DNA of 63,046 nt from JBDTVS01 sp040007095 (GTDB taxonomy: Bacteria > Acidobacteriota > Vicinamibacteria > Vicinamibacterales > CAVVIG01): NCBI GenBank assembly GCA_040007095.1, contig JBDTVS010000054.1, positions 1 through 63,046 of the forward strand, written 5' to 3'. Below the pieces are notes generated by a model. It made no database searches. It saw only the letters and a program-made list of their open reading frames with translations, and had not been told where the DNA came from. Made by a program: the position numbers and the translations under genes. This document shows positions 34,437-42,979 of this stretch, piece by piece; position 1 is the stretch's first letter, and every line of letters starts with the position of its first letter.

Positions 34437-34454
34437 CGGGCAGGAGTCACGCTA

Positions 34455-35222
34455 GTGTCAACCGCCGCAACTTTCCGCGCGCGCCTGCTCGCGCGCCAGA
34501 CGCTGGTCGGGACGTTCCTCAAGACACCGACCGGCCATGGCGTCGAGATCATTGGCGACGCCGGGTTCGACTTCGTGGTGATCGATCAGGAACACGCGCC
34601 CTTCGATCGCAGCAGCACCGACGTCGCGCTGGCGATCGCGTGCGCCAGAGGGCTTCCGGCGCTCGTGCGCGTCGCCGGACCGGAAACCATCCTCTCCGCG
34701 CTGGACGGCGGCGCGACCGGCATCCTGGTGCCGCACGTCGCCGGCGTCGAGCAGGCGCGCGCCGTGGTGGCGGCCTGCCGCTATCGCGGCGCGCGCGGTT
34801 TCGCCACCAGCACTCGGGCCGGGCGCTACACCGCGATACCGACCTGGGAGCACATCGACCGCGCCGACGCCGAGACAGTGGTGATTGCGCAGATCGAGGA
34901 TCGGGCGGCGCTGCCGCACGTCGGCGCGATCGCGGCGGTGGACGGGATCGATTCGCTCTTCATCGGGCGCGGCGACCTGACCGCGGCGTTCGGCGACCGC
35001 GCCTCCGACCGGCCGGTGCGCGAGGCGAGCGACACAATCGCCGCGGCGGCGCGCCAGGCCGGCAAGGTGGTCAGCGTCCATACCGGGTCCGCGGGCGAAG
35101 CCGCCTACCTGACCGGTCTGGGCGCGAGCCTGTTCGTGTTGTCATCCGACCAGGGCTTCCTGCGTCAGGGGGCGCTCGCCTCGCTGGGGGCATTGCGACA
35201 AGCGCTGGACGGGTCGGCATGA
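34455..35222 (+). CDS. HpcH/HpaI-type class II aldolase
   Basis: The 255-residue protein carries the family's metal-dependent pyruvate-aldolase signatures: GFDFVVIDQEHAPFD, VRVAGPETILSALDGGATGI, VPHVAGVEQAR, IAQIEDRAAL (metal Glu) and SLFIGRGDLTAAFG (metal Asp). These enzymes cleave 4-hydroxy-2-oxo acids to pyruvate plus an aldehyde. The GTG at 34455 has AGGAG 8 bases ahead. Its stop overlaps the IclR start (ATGA), so the two are coupled. In this cluster it probably performs the carbon-carbon cleavage step of an acid or aromatic degradation route. Confidence 0.92.
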   Translation: MSTAATFRARLLARQTLVGTFLKTPTGHGVEIIGDAGFDFVVIDQEHAPFDRSSTDVALAIACARGLPALVRVAGPETILSALDGGATGILVPHVAGVEQARAVVAACRYRGARGFATSTRAGRYTAIPTWEHIDRADAETVVIAQIEDRAALPHVGAIAAVDGIDSLFIGRGDLTAAFGDRASDRPVREASDTIAAAARQAGKVVSVHTGSAGEAAYLTGLGASLFVLSSDQGFLRQGALASLGALRQALDGSA

Positions 35223-36091
35223 TCGCCACGTCCGCCTCAGCCCCGGCCACGGCGAGACCTCGCCGAAGCGCTTCGCGCGAAGGCGGGCCGCGGTCGCAGA
35301 ACGGGGATGCCGGAGTGCAGTCGATCGTGATGGCGCTCGAGATCCTGGAATACCTGGCGCGGGAGCAGGATCCGGTGGGTGTTGCCACCATTGCCGCGGC
35401 GCTGGGCAGTACCAAGAGCCGCGTGTATCGCCATCTGCGCACGCTCCTCACGCGGGGCTACATCTATCAGGCGGGCAGTTTCGAGAAGTACCGGATCGGC
35501 AGCCGGCTGGTCAGCCTCAGCCACGCGGTGGCCGAGAACTTCCAGCTCGCGAATATCGGGAACGCCGCGATCACCCAACTGCGCGACGCGCTCGGCCATT
35601 TCACCGTGCTGTCGGAGCGAGACCGCGACGGGATGCGGGTGGTGGCAACACGGGCGGGGAAATCGATGTTGGAAGTCCAGGTAAAACAGGGCTCGCTGCT
35701 GCCCTATCACGCCAGCGCGCAAGGGAAACTGTGCCTGGCCTTCGGCGAGCTCTCCCTGCTCGAGCAGGTGTGTCGCGGCAAGCTGGAGGCGCTGACGCCC
35801 TACTCGATTACGACGTCGCGCGGTCTCCGCGCTGAAATCGACCGGGTGCGGCGCAGCGGCTACGCGACCGCCTTCCATGAGTCCCTGGTCGGCACCAACA
35901 TCCTCGCCGCTCCAATCCTCGGGCCGGACCGCGTGCTGCGAGGCACCGTGGCGGTGATCGACTCGGTGCAGTTCCTGCCGCAGCAGCCCAGTCGCAACCA
36001 GATCGCACGGGTGATGGCGGCGGCGCGGCAAATCACGAGACTGCTGGGCGGCGAAACCGTCGACGAGCGTCCGGCGTCAGCCAAGGCCTGA
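35219..36091 (+). CDS. IclR-family transcriptional regulator
   Basis: The protein is 290 residues. The N-terminal winged helix (QSIVMALEILEYLAREQDPV, then TIAAALGSTKSRVYRHLRTL) is followed by the GAF-like effector domain (LPYHASAQGKLCLAF, SLVGTNILAAPIL). IclR proteins respond to catabolic intermediates and usually regulate the operon they sit in. The start overlaps the aldolase stop by 4 bases. It is therefore the obvious candidate regulator of the 31-40 kb catabolic island; the ligand is not predictable. Confidence 0.93.
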   Translation: MIATSASAPATARPRRSASREGGPRSQNGDAGVQSIVMALEILEYLAREQDPVGVATIAAALGSTKSRVYRHLRTLLTRGYIYQAGSFEKYRIGSRLVSLSHAVAENFQLANIGNAAITQLRDALGHFTVLSERDRDGMRVVATRAGKSMLEVQVKQGSLLPYHASAQGKLCLAFGELSLLEQVCRGKLEALTPYSITTSRGLRAEIDRVRRSGYATAFHESLVGTNILAAPILGPDRVLRGTVAVIDSVQFLPQQPSRNQIARVMAAARQITRLLGGETVDERPASAKA

Positions 36092-36118
36092 GAAGGGTCC
36101 AAGGACAGACAACCAGCC

Positions 36119-37081
36119 ATGCCAACACCCAAGGAAAAGTCGACCGTCGTCGAGTTCTATCCCGACGTTCCTGAGGCGGAGATCGCCGACCTCCTGCGCG
36201 GGGCGGTGGACCTGCATTGCCACAGCGGTCCCTCGGTGATGCCGCGCGCGCTCAATCACCTTGAAGCGATCCGCGATGCCGAAGCAGCCGGCATGCACGC
36301 CATCCTGTTCAAGGACCACTACTACTCGGTGACGCCGGTGGTGGAACTTCTGAAGGCAACCGTCAACGACATCCGCATCACGATGTTCTCCGGGGTGCCG
36401 CTCAACAACTCGACCGGCGGGCTCAATCCCTATGCCGTCGAGCACGGCCTGCAGTTGGGAGCGCGGATGGTATGGATGCCGACCTTCAGTGCGGCCAACC
36501 ACATCCGGCAGGGCCACCGGCACACCATTCTGCCGACCAAGAGCAAGATGCTCGCGCCCACCGGGCTCACCGTGGTCACTGATCGGGGCGAGTTGAAGGA
36601 CGAGGTCAAACAGATCCTGGACCTGATTGCCGAGAACGACGCGGTGCTGTCGGGCGGGCATCTGCACGTCAGCGAGATGTGGCCCCTGTTCGACGAGGCC
36701 AAGGCGCGCGGCGTCACGCGAATGCTGGTCAACCATCCCACCTTCGTCGTCGACGCCAGCCTCGCCGACATCAGGGAACTGGCGCTCATGGGCGTGTGGA
36801 TCGAGCACTCCTTCTGCATGTTCATCAACGAACCCTATTCCAAGTTCTTCACCGGGCAGGATCTGAAGCAACTGATTACGGCGGCCGGCGTCGACCGCAC
36901 CATCCTGGGCTCCGACCTCGGCCAGATCAACAACCCCAGGCCAGTCGCGAGCTTCCGTTCCGTGATCCTGCTCTGCCTGGGGCTCGGATACAGCAAGGAA
37001 GAGATCCGCAAATTGATCTCGCATAATGCCTGCACCTTGATGGGCATCGCACCGCCCGCAGCAGCCGGGGAGAGCGTCTGA
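36119..37081 (+). CDS. DUF6282 metal-dependent hydrolase-like protein
   Basis: The protein is 320 residues. DLHCHSGPSVMPR near the N-terminus is the HxH metal motif of amidohydrolase/PHP-type barrels; further likely ligands are GGHLHVSEMW, LVNHPTF and ILGSDLGQINNP. The overall pattern fits DUF6282. The biochemical reaction is unknown; ring or amide/lactone hydrolysis is reasonable for this fold. The SDR gene begins one base after its stop, so they are translated together. Confidence 0.8.
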   Translation: MPTPKEKSTVVEFYPDVPEAEIADLLRGAVDLHCHSGPSVMPRALNHLEAIRDAEAAGMHAILFKDHYYSVTPVVELLKATVNDIRITMFSGVPLNNSTGGLNPYAVEHGLQLGARMVWMPTFSAANHIRQGHRHTILPTKSKMLAPTGLTVVTDRGELKDEVKQILDLIAENDAVLSGGHLHVSEMWPLFDEAKARGVTRMLVNHPTFVVDASLADIRELALMGVWIEHSFCMFINEPYSKFFTGQDLKQLITAAGVDRTILGSDLGQINNPRPVASFRSVILLCLGLGYSKEEIRKLISHNACTLMGIAPPAAAGESV

Positions 37082-37082
37082 C

Positions 37083-37883
37083 ATGGATCTGGAACTGCAC
37101 GGCAAAGTCGCACTGGTCACCGGTTCCACCAGCGGCATCGGCGAGGCGGTCGTCCGGCGGCTGGCGCGCGAAGGCGCAGCGGTCGTGGTGCATGGACGGC
37201 GCGCGGCAGAAGCCGAGCGCATCGTCGCCGACATCGTCGCGGCAGGCGGGACGGCGAACGCCGCGCTGGGCGACCTGGCGAACGATGCCGGCGCGGAGCA
37301 GGTGGCCAGGGCCGCGCTCGCCGCCTTCGGTCCAATCGACATCCTGATCAACAACGCCGGCGTGTTCCGCATGGACGACTGGAACAACCTCGACGCCGCC
37401 GACTGGATCGACCAGTACGACCAGAACGTTGCCTCGATCGTGCGGATCGTGAAGCACGTCCTGCCGCCAATGCGGGAACGCCATTGGGGCCGCATCATCC
37501 AGCTGTCCAGCGTCGGCGCGTTCATGCCGAGCGACATGACCTTGAACTATGGCGGCACCAAGGCCGCCGTCGCCGTGTTCAGCACGGGCCTGGCGAAGGT
37601 GCTGGCGGGCACGGGCATCACCGTCAACACGGTGAGCCCAGGCCCGGTGCTCACGCCCATGCTGGAAGGTTGGATCCGCAGTATCGCCAGGGCGCGCGGT
37701 TGGAATGGCGACATGTCGGAATGGGAGCGGCGATTCGCCACCGAAGTGAAGCCCAATCCGCTGGGCCGGGTCGGGCGAGTGGAGGAACTGGCGGACCTCA
37801 TCACCTTCCTCGCCAGTCCGCGCGCCGGCTTCATCAACGGCACCAATATCCGAGTGGACGGCGGCACCACGCCGACGGTGTGA
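37083..37883 (+). CDS. Short-chain dehydrogenase/reductase
   Basis: This 266-residue classical SDR has the cofactor motif TGSTSGIG, the NNAG motif, the catalytic Ser in IIQLSSVGA, and YGGTK (YxxxK). HGRR at the end of beta-2 suggests a preference for NADP, but this is weak. The C-terminal FLASPRAGFINGTNIRVDGG is standard. It probably oxidises a hydroxyl of the pathway intermediate before cleavage by the BKACE or aldolase enzymes. Confidence 0.94.
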   Translation: MDLELHGKVALVTGSTSGIGEAVVRRLAREGAAVVVHGRRAAEAERIVADIVAAGGTANAALGDLANDAGAEQVARAALAAFGPIDILINNAGVFRMDDWNNLDAADWIDQYDQNVASIVRIVKHVLPPMRERHWGRIIQLSSVGAFMPSDMTLNYGGTKAAVAVFSTGLAKVLAGTGITVNTVSPGPVLTPMLEGWIRSIARARGWNGDMSEWERRFATEVKPNPLGRVGRVEELADLITFLASPRAGFINGTNIRVDGGTTPTV

Positions 37884-37945
37884 AGACACGCTCTTGACGA
37901 TCGCGCCGGACGGACAATCAGCGGCTGCCAAGAAATACGACGGTT

Positions 37946-38017
37946 GAACGCAGAGCGCGCAGAGGCCGCAGGGAATTCTTGGTGTTTTTCCCGGTGAGCG
38001 CGGTGACCTCGGTGGTC
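37946..38017. repeat. AACGCAGAG / CGGTGACCTCGGTGG repeat block
   Basis: The left arm GAACGCAGAGCGCGCAGAGG and right arm CGGTGAGCGCGGTGACCTCGGTGG (about 37992-38017) flank an AT-richer centre. The right arm matches the block at 20986-21013. It interrupts the catabolic operon between the SDR and MFS genes. Confidence 0.65.
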
Positions 38018-38065
38018 AAACGGCACTCATTCACAGGCTGATCAGGCCCGAGGGCAGGAGTAGAC

Positions 38066-39361
38066 GTGACTGTGACCGATGTTTCAGTGGATGCCGACCG
38101 GTCGCTCACCGGTTGGTATCGGCAATCGACGCCCAAGGTGCGGCGCGTGTTCTGGACCTGCGCTGCGGCCTGGGGCCTCGATTCCATGGACGGGTTCGTC
38201 TACCAGTACATGATTCCCGCGCTCGTCGCGGGGCTCGGCCTGACGCTGGCCCAGGCTGGATCCATCGCCAGCGCCAACTACTTCGCGGGCGCCATCGGTG
38301 GCTGGACCGGCGGCTGGCTGGCCGACCGCTACGGTCGCGCCCGCGTGCTGCAGGTCACGATCCTGTGGTTCTCGATCTTCTCTTTCCTCTCCGGCTTCGC
38401 GCAGAACTACCAGCAGCTTCTGGCACTGCGGGTCCTGCACGGCTTCGGCTTTGGCGCGGAATGGGCGGTAGGTGCGGTGCTGCTGGGCGAGCTCGTCGCT
38501 CCCGCGCATCGCGGCAAGGCGCTCGGCGCCGTGCAGAGCGCTGCCGGACCAGGTTCGGCAATGGCCGCCCTGCTCGCCGGGCCTGTGGCGGCGATGCTGC
38601 CCATTACGCTGGGCTGGCGCGTCGCGTTCTGGATCGGCGTGCTGCCCGCGATCCTGGTGTTCTTCGTGCGCCAGGAGGGCGACGATGCGGACATCTACAA
38701 GCGGGCCAAGGCGCGCGCGCAGGAACAGGGGCGCACGTTCCTGCCAGGGGCAATCTTCAGACCGGAGCTCCGCCGCCTGACAGCGCTGGCCTGCCTGCTG
38801 GCGTTGGGTTCGCAGGGCGCGGGCTTCGCGGTGAGCAACTACCTCACGACCTTCCTGTCGCGAGAGCGCGGCCTGTCGCTCTCCGTAGCTGGCATCTACG
38901 TGCTCTTCAACAGCCTGGGCGGTTTCTTCGGTTTCCTCACCAACGCCTACCTCAGCGATCGGCTGGGACGCCGCCAGGCCTTCCGCTATTTTGCCGTCGG
39001 CTTCATCGTGGCGGTGAACTTGTACATCTTCCTGCCTCTGGGCAATTCCGCCTTCACCTTGCTGCCGGCCGGTTTCTGCTACGGCTTCTTCCAGTTCGGC
39101 ATCTATGCGTCGTTCGGGCCGTACTTCACGGAGCTCTTCCCCACCGAGGTGCGGGCGACCGGCCAGGCCTTTGCCTACAACTTCGGCCGCGCGTCGAGCG
39201 CGTTGTTCATCCAGGGCGTGGCGCTGCTGGCGGCGTACATGCCGATTTCCTCGGGCATGGTGATCATGGCCTGCATCGCACAGTCGTGCGCCATTCTCGC
39301 CACCTTATGGCTACCCGAAACGGCGGGGAACCGCTTGAAGGACATCACGGCCGACGCATGA
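38066..39361 (+). CDS. MFS transporter (aromatic acid:H+ symporter-like)
   Basis: This is a 431-residue, 12-helix major facilitator. It has the loop 2-3 motif GGWLADRYGRARVL and its second-half counterpart NAYLSDRLGRRQAF, an acidic residue in TM1 (WGLDSMDGF) as in aromatic/organic-acid symporters, and the TM5-6 segment GWRVAFWIGVLPAI. It probably imports the acid degraded by the cluster. The GTG 38066 start has AGGAG 6 bases ahead. Its stop overlaps the thioesterase start (ATGA). Confidence 0.92.
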   Translation: MTVTDVSVDADRSLTGWYRQSTPKVRRVFWTCAAAWGLDSMDGFVYQYMIPALVAGLGLTLAQAGSIASANYFAGAIGGWTGGWLADRYGRARVLQVTILWFSIFSFLSGFAQNYQQLLALRVLHGFGFGAEWAVGAVLLGELVAPAHRGKALGAVQSAAGPGSAMAALLAGPVAAMLPITLGWRVAFWIGVLPAILVFFVRQEGDDADIYKRAKARAQEQGRTFLPGAIFRPELRRLTALACLLALGSQGAGFAVSNYLTTFLSRERGLSLSVAGIYVLFNSLGGFFGFLTNAYLSDRLGRRQAFRYFAVGFIVAVNLYIFLPLGNSAFTLLPAGFCYGFFQFGIYASFGPYFTELFPTEVRATGQAFAYNFGRASSALFIQGVALLAAYMPISSGMVIMACIAQSCAILATLWLPETAGNRLKDITADA

Positions 39362-39834
39362 CGGACAGAGTCTTGCCGCAGGCCGTTCAATCCGCCACGG
39401 GCAGGCCGACGCCCGATCCCCGCAGCGCGTACCGGCATTTCCGCGCGATCTCGACGCGCTGGATGGATAACGACATCTACGGCCACGTCAACAATGTCGT
39501 CTATTACTCGTATTTCGACACCGCAGTGAACCAGTATCTGCTGGAACAGGGCGTGCTCGACCTCGAACGCGGTCCGGTGATCGGCCTCGTCGTCGAAACC
39601 CACTGCAACTACTTCAGCCCGATCGCGTTTCCCGACGCGGTGCACGTCGGCCTTCGGGTCGCGCGACTTGGTTCGAGCAGCGTGCGCTACGAAGTGGGGA
39701 TGTTTCGCAACGACGATGATCGTGCGTCCGCGCAGGGGCATTTCGTCCACGTGTACGTGGATCGAGCCAACCGACGCCCCATCGTCCTGCCGAACGAACT
39801 CAGGACGGCGTTGCACAGACTGCGCGCGAGTTGA
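39358..39834 (+). CDS. Acyl-CoA thioesterase (hotdog fold, 4HBT-like)
   Basis: This 158-residue single-domain hotdog protein has the signature TRWMDNDIYGHVNNVVYYSY, with the catalytic Asp and the DxYGHVNN loop, followed by VETHCNYFSPIAFPD. The family hydrolyses acyl-CoA or aryl-CoA thioesters. It is translationally coupled to the transporter and is the last gene of the catabolic operon. It could release the acyl-CoA made by the BKACE reaction. Confidence 0.92.
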   Translation: MTDRVLPQAVQSATGRPTPDPRSAYRHFRAISTRWMDNDIYGHVNNVVYYSYFDTAVNQYLLEQGVLDLERGPVIGLVVETHCNYFSPIAFPDAVHVGLRVARLGSSSVRYEVGMFRNDDDRASAQGHFVHVYVDRANRRPIVLPNELRTALHRLRAS

Positions 39835-39857
39835 CGCTCACGACATTCTGAGGCTTA

Positions 39858-39887
39858 TTGACACGCCAAGCACCAACCAGGTATGGT
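39858..39887 (+). promoter_or_regulatory. Possible sigma70 promoter for the haem peroxidase
   Basis: TTGACA at 39858-39863, an 18-base spacer and TATGGT at 39882-39887 lie 90 bases ahead of the peroxidase ATG. The -35 is perfect and the -10 matches four of six positions. Confidence 0.5.
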
Positions 39888-39977
39888 CCTGTCCCTTCAC
39901 GTCCTGATGCCTGCGAATTGGCTGCGCACGCCGACGGATGACCTGCAGCGACGATCTTCAGCCTGGAGATTGACGAT

Positions 39978-41762
39978 ATGGCCGACGACCTGACTGCGAG
40001 GCTTGGCGACCTATTGAAGAAGAAACCGTGGTACGAGCTGCCGCGGTTGCTGGCTGATGTGCGGCTCTACCAGATTCGGGAAGAGCTCCGCGCGAAGAAC
40101 CTTCACGACACCCAGGAGCCCCCGGAGCCGCGCCAGGAGATCCCGGCGAATCTGGATCCGGCGTTGCGCCAGGCGCGAACGATCGACGGCACCTACAACG
40201 ATCTCAACTTTCCCAAGATGGGTTCGGCCGGATGCCGTTTCGGTCGCAACTTCCCGCTGGACCAGGTCGCTCCGGACGTGCCGAACCTGCTGATTCCGAA
40301 TCCGCGCGTGGTGAGCGTGGAATTGATGACGCGCGAACAGTTCCAGCCGGCGTCGTTCCTCAACCTGCTGGCGGCGTCATGGATCCAGTTCATGGTGCAC
40401 GACTGGTTCGTGCATGAGCGATCACAGACCGAATTCGTCGAGATCCCGACGTCGCCAGGCGACGGCTTCGGTGAGGCGAGCATTCGAGTCCCCCGCACGG
40501 TTCCGGATCCTGCACCCGCCGGGTCGACCCGGCCGCCCGCCTTCGCCAATCTGAACAGCCACTGGTGGGATTCGTCGCAGCTCTATGGCTCTGACGCCAA
40601 CACGGCGGCCAAAGTGCGCACCAAGATCGGCGGCAAGCTCAGGATAGAACCGACCGGGCTCCTCCCGGTCGATCCCGACACGGGCGTGAACTTCAGCGGT
40701 TTCAATGACAACTGGTGGATCGGTCTGGCGATGCTCCACACGCTGTTCACGCTGGAGCACAACGCGATCTGCGATCTGCTCGCCCATCAGCACCCCGACT
40801 GGAACGACGAGCAGTTGTTCGGCAAAGCCCGGTTGATCAATGCCGCGCTGATGGCCAAGATCCACACGCTCGAGTGGACGTGTGCGATCGTCCCGAATCC
40901 AATCGTCGTGAGAGGCATGCACGTGAACTGGTCCGGGCTCGTCGGCGAGGACAAGCAGGACGTACTCGCGTTCCTCAACGATTCGGATGTGCTGGGTGGC
41001 ATCATCGGCTCGCACCACGACCATCACAGCGCGCCCTACGCGTTTACCGAGGAGTTCGTCGCGGTCTACCGGATGCATCCGCTCATGCCGGACGATCTGA
41101 CGTTCAGTTCGCTGCTCACCGGACGGGCGCTCGAAACGCGGCAACTGGCCGAGGTGACGGGCCGGAATACTCCGGCGATTGCCGAGCGCATCACGATGTC
41201 GGACCTGTTCTACTCGTTCGGCACGTCTCACCCGGGTGCGGTGACTCTTCACAACTATCCCCGGACGCTGCAAAACCTCAGGCGCGACGATGGCGAGCAC
41301 CTCGATCTGGCGTCGGTCGACATTTTTCGAGACCGTGAGCGCGGAGTGCCGCGATACAACCAGTTCCGCCGGCTGATGCACAAGGACCCCGTGAAATCGT
41401 TCGACGAACTGACGGACAATCCCGCCTGGCGCAAACAGATCAAGGCGGTCTACAACGGCGATCTCGAAAAAGTGGACCTGATGACGGGTCTGTACGCGGA
41501 GCCGCTGCCGCCGGGCTTTGGCTTCAGCGAAACGGCGTTCAGGGTCTTCATCCTGATGGCGTCGCGCCGGTTGAAGAGCGATCGCTTTTTTACCGACGAC
41601 TACCGTCCAGAGTTCTACACCGAGTTCGGAGTGGACTACATCAAGAAGAACTCGATGCTGACCGTGCTGAAACGCCATTTCCCGCAGCTGACGCCGGCGT
41701 TGGCGGGAGTCGAGAACGCCTTCGCGCCGTGGCAAGCGACCAAAGGGCCGGCCGACGCATAA
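39978..41762 (+). CDS. Animal-type haem peroxidase / fatty acid alpha-dioxygenase-like
   Basis: This 594-residue member of the cyclooxygenase-peroxidase superfamily has no signal peptide. The distal haem region is ASWIQFMVHDWFVHE (Gln137, His141). LHTLFTLEHNAICDLL and MAKIHTLEWTCAI are the central helices. The proximal His lies in YRMHPLMPDD (about 369). RERGVPRYNQFRRLM (Tyr about 459) matches the segment that holds the catalytic tyrosine in alpha-dioxygenases. Plant and bacterial alpha-DOX insert oxygen into fatty acids to make hydroperoxides; linoleate diol synthases are related. The next gene encodes a catalase-fold protein, the kind of haem enzyme that processes such hydroperoxides. The substrate is inferred only. 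Confidence 0.88.
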   Translation: MADDLTARLGDLLKKKPWYELPRLLADVRLYQIREELRAKNLHDTQEPPEPRQEIPANLDPALRQARTIDGTYNDLNFPKMGSAGCRFGRNFPLDQVAPDVPNLLIPNPRVVSVELMTREQFQPASFLNLLAASWIQFMVHDWFVHERSQTEFVEIPTSPGDGFGEASIRVPRTVPDPAPAGSTRPPAFANLNSHWWDSSQLYGSDANTAAKVRTKIGGKLRIEPTGLLPVDPDTGVNFSGFNDNWWIGLAMLHTLFTLEHNAICDLLAHQHPDWNDEQLFGKARLINAALMAKIHTLEWTCAIVPNPIVVRGMHVNWSGLVGEDKQDVLAFLNDSDVLGGIIGSHHDHHSAPYAFTEEFVAVYRMHPLMPDDLTFSSLLTGRALETRQLAEVTGRNTPAIAERITMSDLFYSFGTSHPGAVTLHNYPRTLQNLRRDDGEHLDLASVDIFRDRERGVPRYNQFRRLMHKDPVKSFDELTDNPAWRKQIKAVYNGDLEKVDLMTGLYAEPLPPGFGFSETAFRVFILMASRRLKSDRFFTDDYRPEFYTEFGVDYIKKNSMLTVLKRHFPQLTPALAGVENAFAPWQATKGPADA

Positions 41763-41811
41763 GCAGCCCGCGCAAGGATGACGCTTGACGACCTGCGACG
41801 TTTGGTGGCCG

Positions 41812-41851
41812 GTTGAACGCTCCACGCGTGCGCGCGGCGCACGCGTTCAAC
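41812..41851. repeat. Nested palindrome between peroxidase and catalase-like genes
   Basis: ACGCGTGCGC (41824-41833) and GCGCACGCGT (41837-41846) form a perfect 10-base stem with a 3-base loop. An outer GTTGAACGC (41812-41820) can instead pair with GCGTTCAAC (41843-41851), so two competing folds exist. It could limit read-through or control translation of the next gene. Confidence 0.65.
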
Positions 41852-41885
41852 GGGTCAGCGCGGAGAGAACAGCGGAGGCGCCGTG

Positions 41886-42860
41886 ATGACCAGTGCCCCA
41901 CAGAGGCTTGCCGAAGAAATCGTGGATCCGGCGGAAGCGGCGCAAACAGCCGACTTCATCGAGTTTCTGAAGACAGCCAGCGCGCGTCGTTACCCGACCG
42001 GTGTGGTACGGCGGTTCAACCAGGCGAGGGCGGCCGGCTGCGTGCAAGCCGAGTTCACCGTGCTGAACGACCTTCCGAAAGAGCACCGCGTCGGACTCTT
42101 TTCGGAGGCACGGACCTACCAGGCCTGGATCAGGTTTGCCAGCGCTTCGTCGCACACGGATCGTGAAAAAGACGTCCGCGGCATGTCCATCAAGGTGTCT
42201 GGCGTGTCGGGCGACAACCTGACCCCGGGTGAGACGACGCAGGATTTCGTCCTGAACAGTCACCCCGTGCTGGTGGCGCCGAACGCGGTCGACTTCTTCG
42301 CGCTCCTCAAGGCGATTGAGGCGGGCGGCCTCCAGCGTGCCGTCTACTTCATCGCCCATCCCAAATCGGCTCTCATCGGATTGCAGGCGCGCCAGAACCC
42401 GAGCTGTCATCTGGACATTCCGTACTGGAGCACGACGCCGTACCTGTTCGGCCAGGGCCGCGCCGTCAAGTACATCGCCAGGCCGTGCTCACAGACCAAG
42501 AGCCCGAAGCCGGCGACGTTGACCGACACCTACCTGCACGACGCCATGCGCGCTCACCTGCAACAGTTCGAGGCCTGCTTCGACTTGATGGTCCAGTTCC
42601 AGACCGACAGCCGCACGATGCCGATCGAGGACGCCACGGTCGAGTGGAAGGAATCCGCCTCGGCCTATCGTCCGGTCGCGCGGATTCGAATCCCCCGGCA
42701 GGAGATCGAAGATCCGGACCGGACACGGCTCTGTGAAGACGTTGGCTTCAATCCCTGGTACTGCCTGACCGAGCATCGTCCTCTGGGGAGCCTCAACCGC
42801 GCCCGCCGGGAAATCTATCGAGCGATGGCCGATTTTCGACATCAACGCGCGGCCCCCTGA
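41886..42860 (+). CDS. Catalase-fold haem protein (minicatalase/hydroperoxide-metabolising type)
   Basis: The protein has 324 residues, shorter than true catalases (about 480 or more). Recognisable parts are AEFTVLNDLPKEHRVGLFSE, RFASASSHTDREKDVRGMSIK and the C-terminal RARREIYRAM, which holds the R-x-x-x-Y haem ligand pattern (Arg and Tyr about 309-314). Where catalases have their distal His, the N-terminal strand reads VRRFNQARAAGCVQAEF, with no His. Loss of that residue argues against ordinary catalase activity and for a specialised haem enzyme acting on lipid hydroperoxides, as in catalase-related allene oxide synthases; this is inference. GGAGG precedes ATG 41886 by 7 bases. It is downstream of the peroxidase and probably co-expressed. 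Confidence 0.82.
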   Translation: MTSAPQRLAEEIVDPAEAAQTADFIEFLKTASARRYPTGVVRRFNQARAAGCVQAEFTVLNDLPKEHRVGLFSEARTYQAWIRFASASSHTDREKDVRGMSIKVSGVSGDNLTPGETTQDFVLNSHPVLVAPNAVDFFALLKAIEAGGLQRAVYFIAHPKSALIGLQARQNPSCHLDIPYWSTTPYLFGQGRAVKYIARPCSQTKSPKPATLTDTYLHDAMRAHLQQFEACFDLMVQFQTDSRTMPIEDATVEWKESASAYRPVARIRIPRQEIEDPDRTRLCEDVGFNPWYCLTEHRPLGSLNRARREIYRAMADFRHQRAAP

Positions 42861-42979
42861 CGAGGACCACCGAGAGCCGCGCGCCGCGCACCCTCATCGC
42901 GTGTCGTGAAGGTTCACCCGCACCGCCGTTCGACTCGCCGGTGTGAGGAGAAGCGTCACGATCGGGCTTGTTTAGCGCC

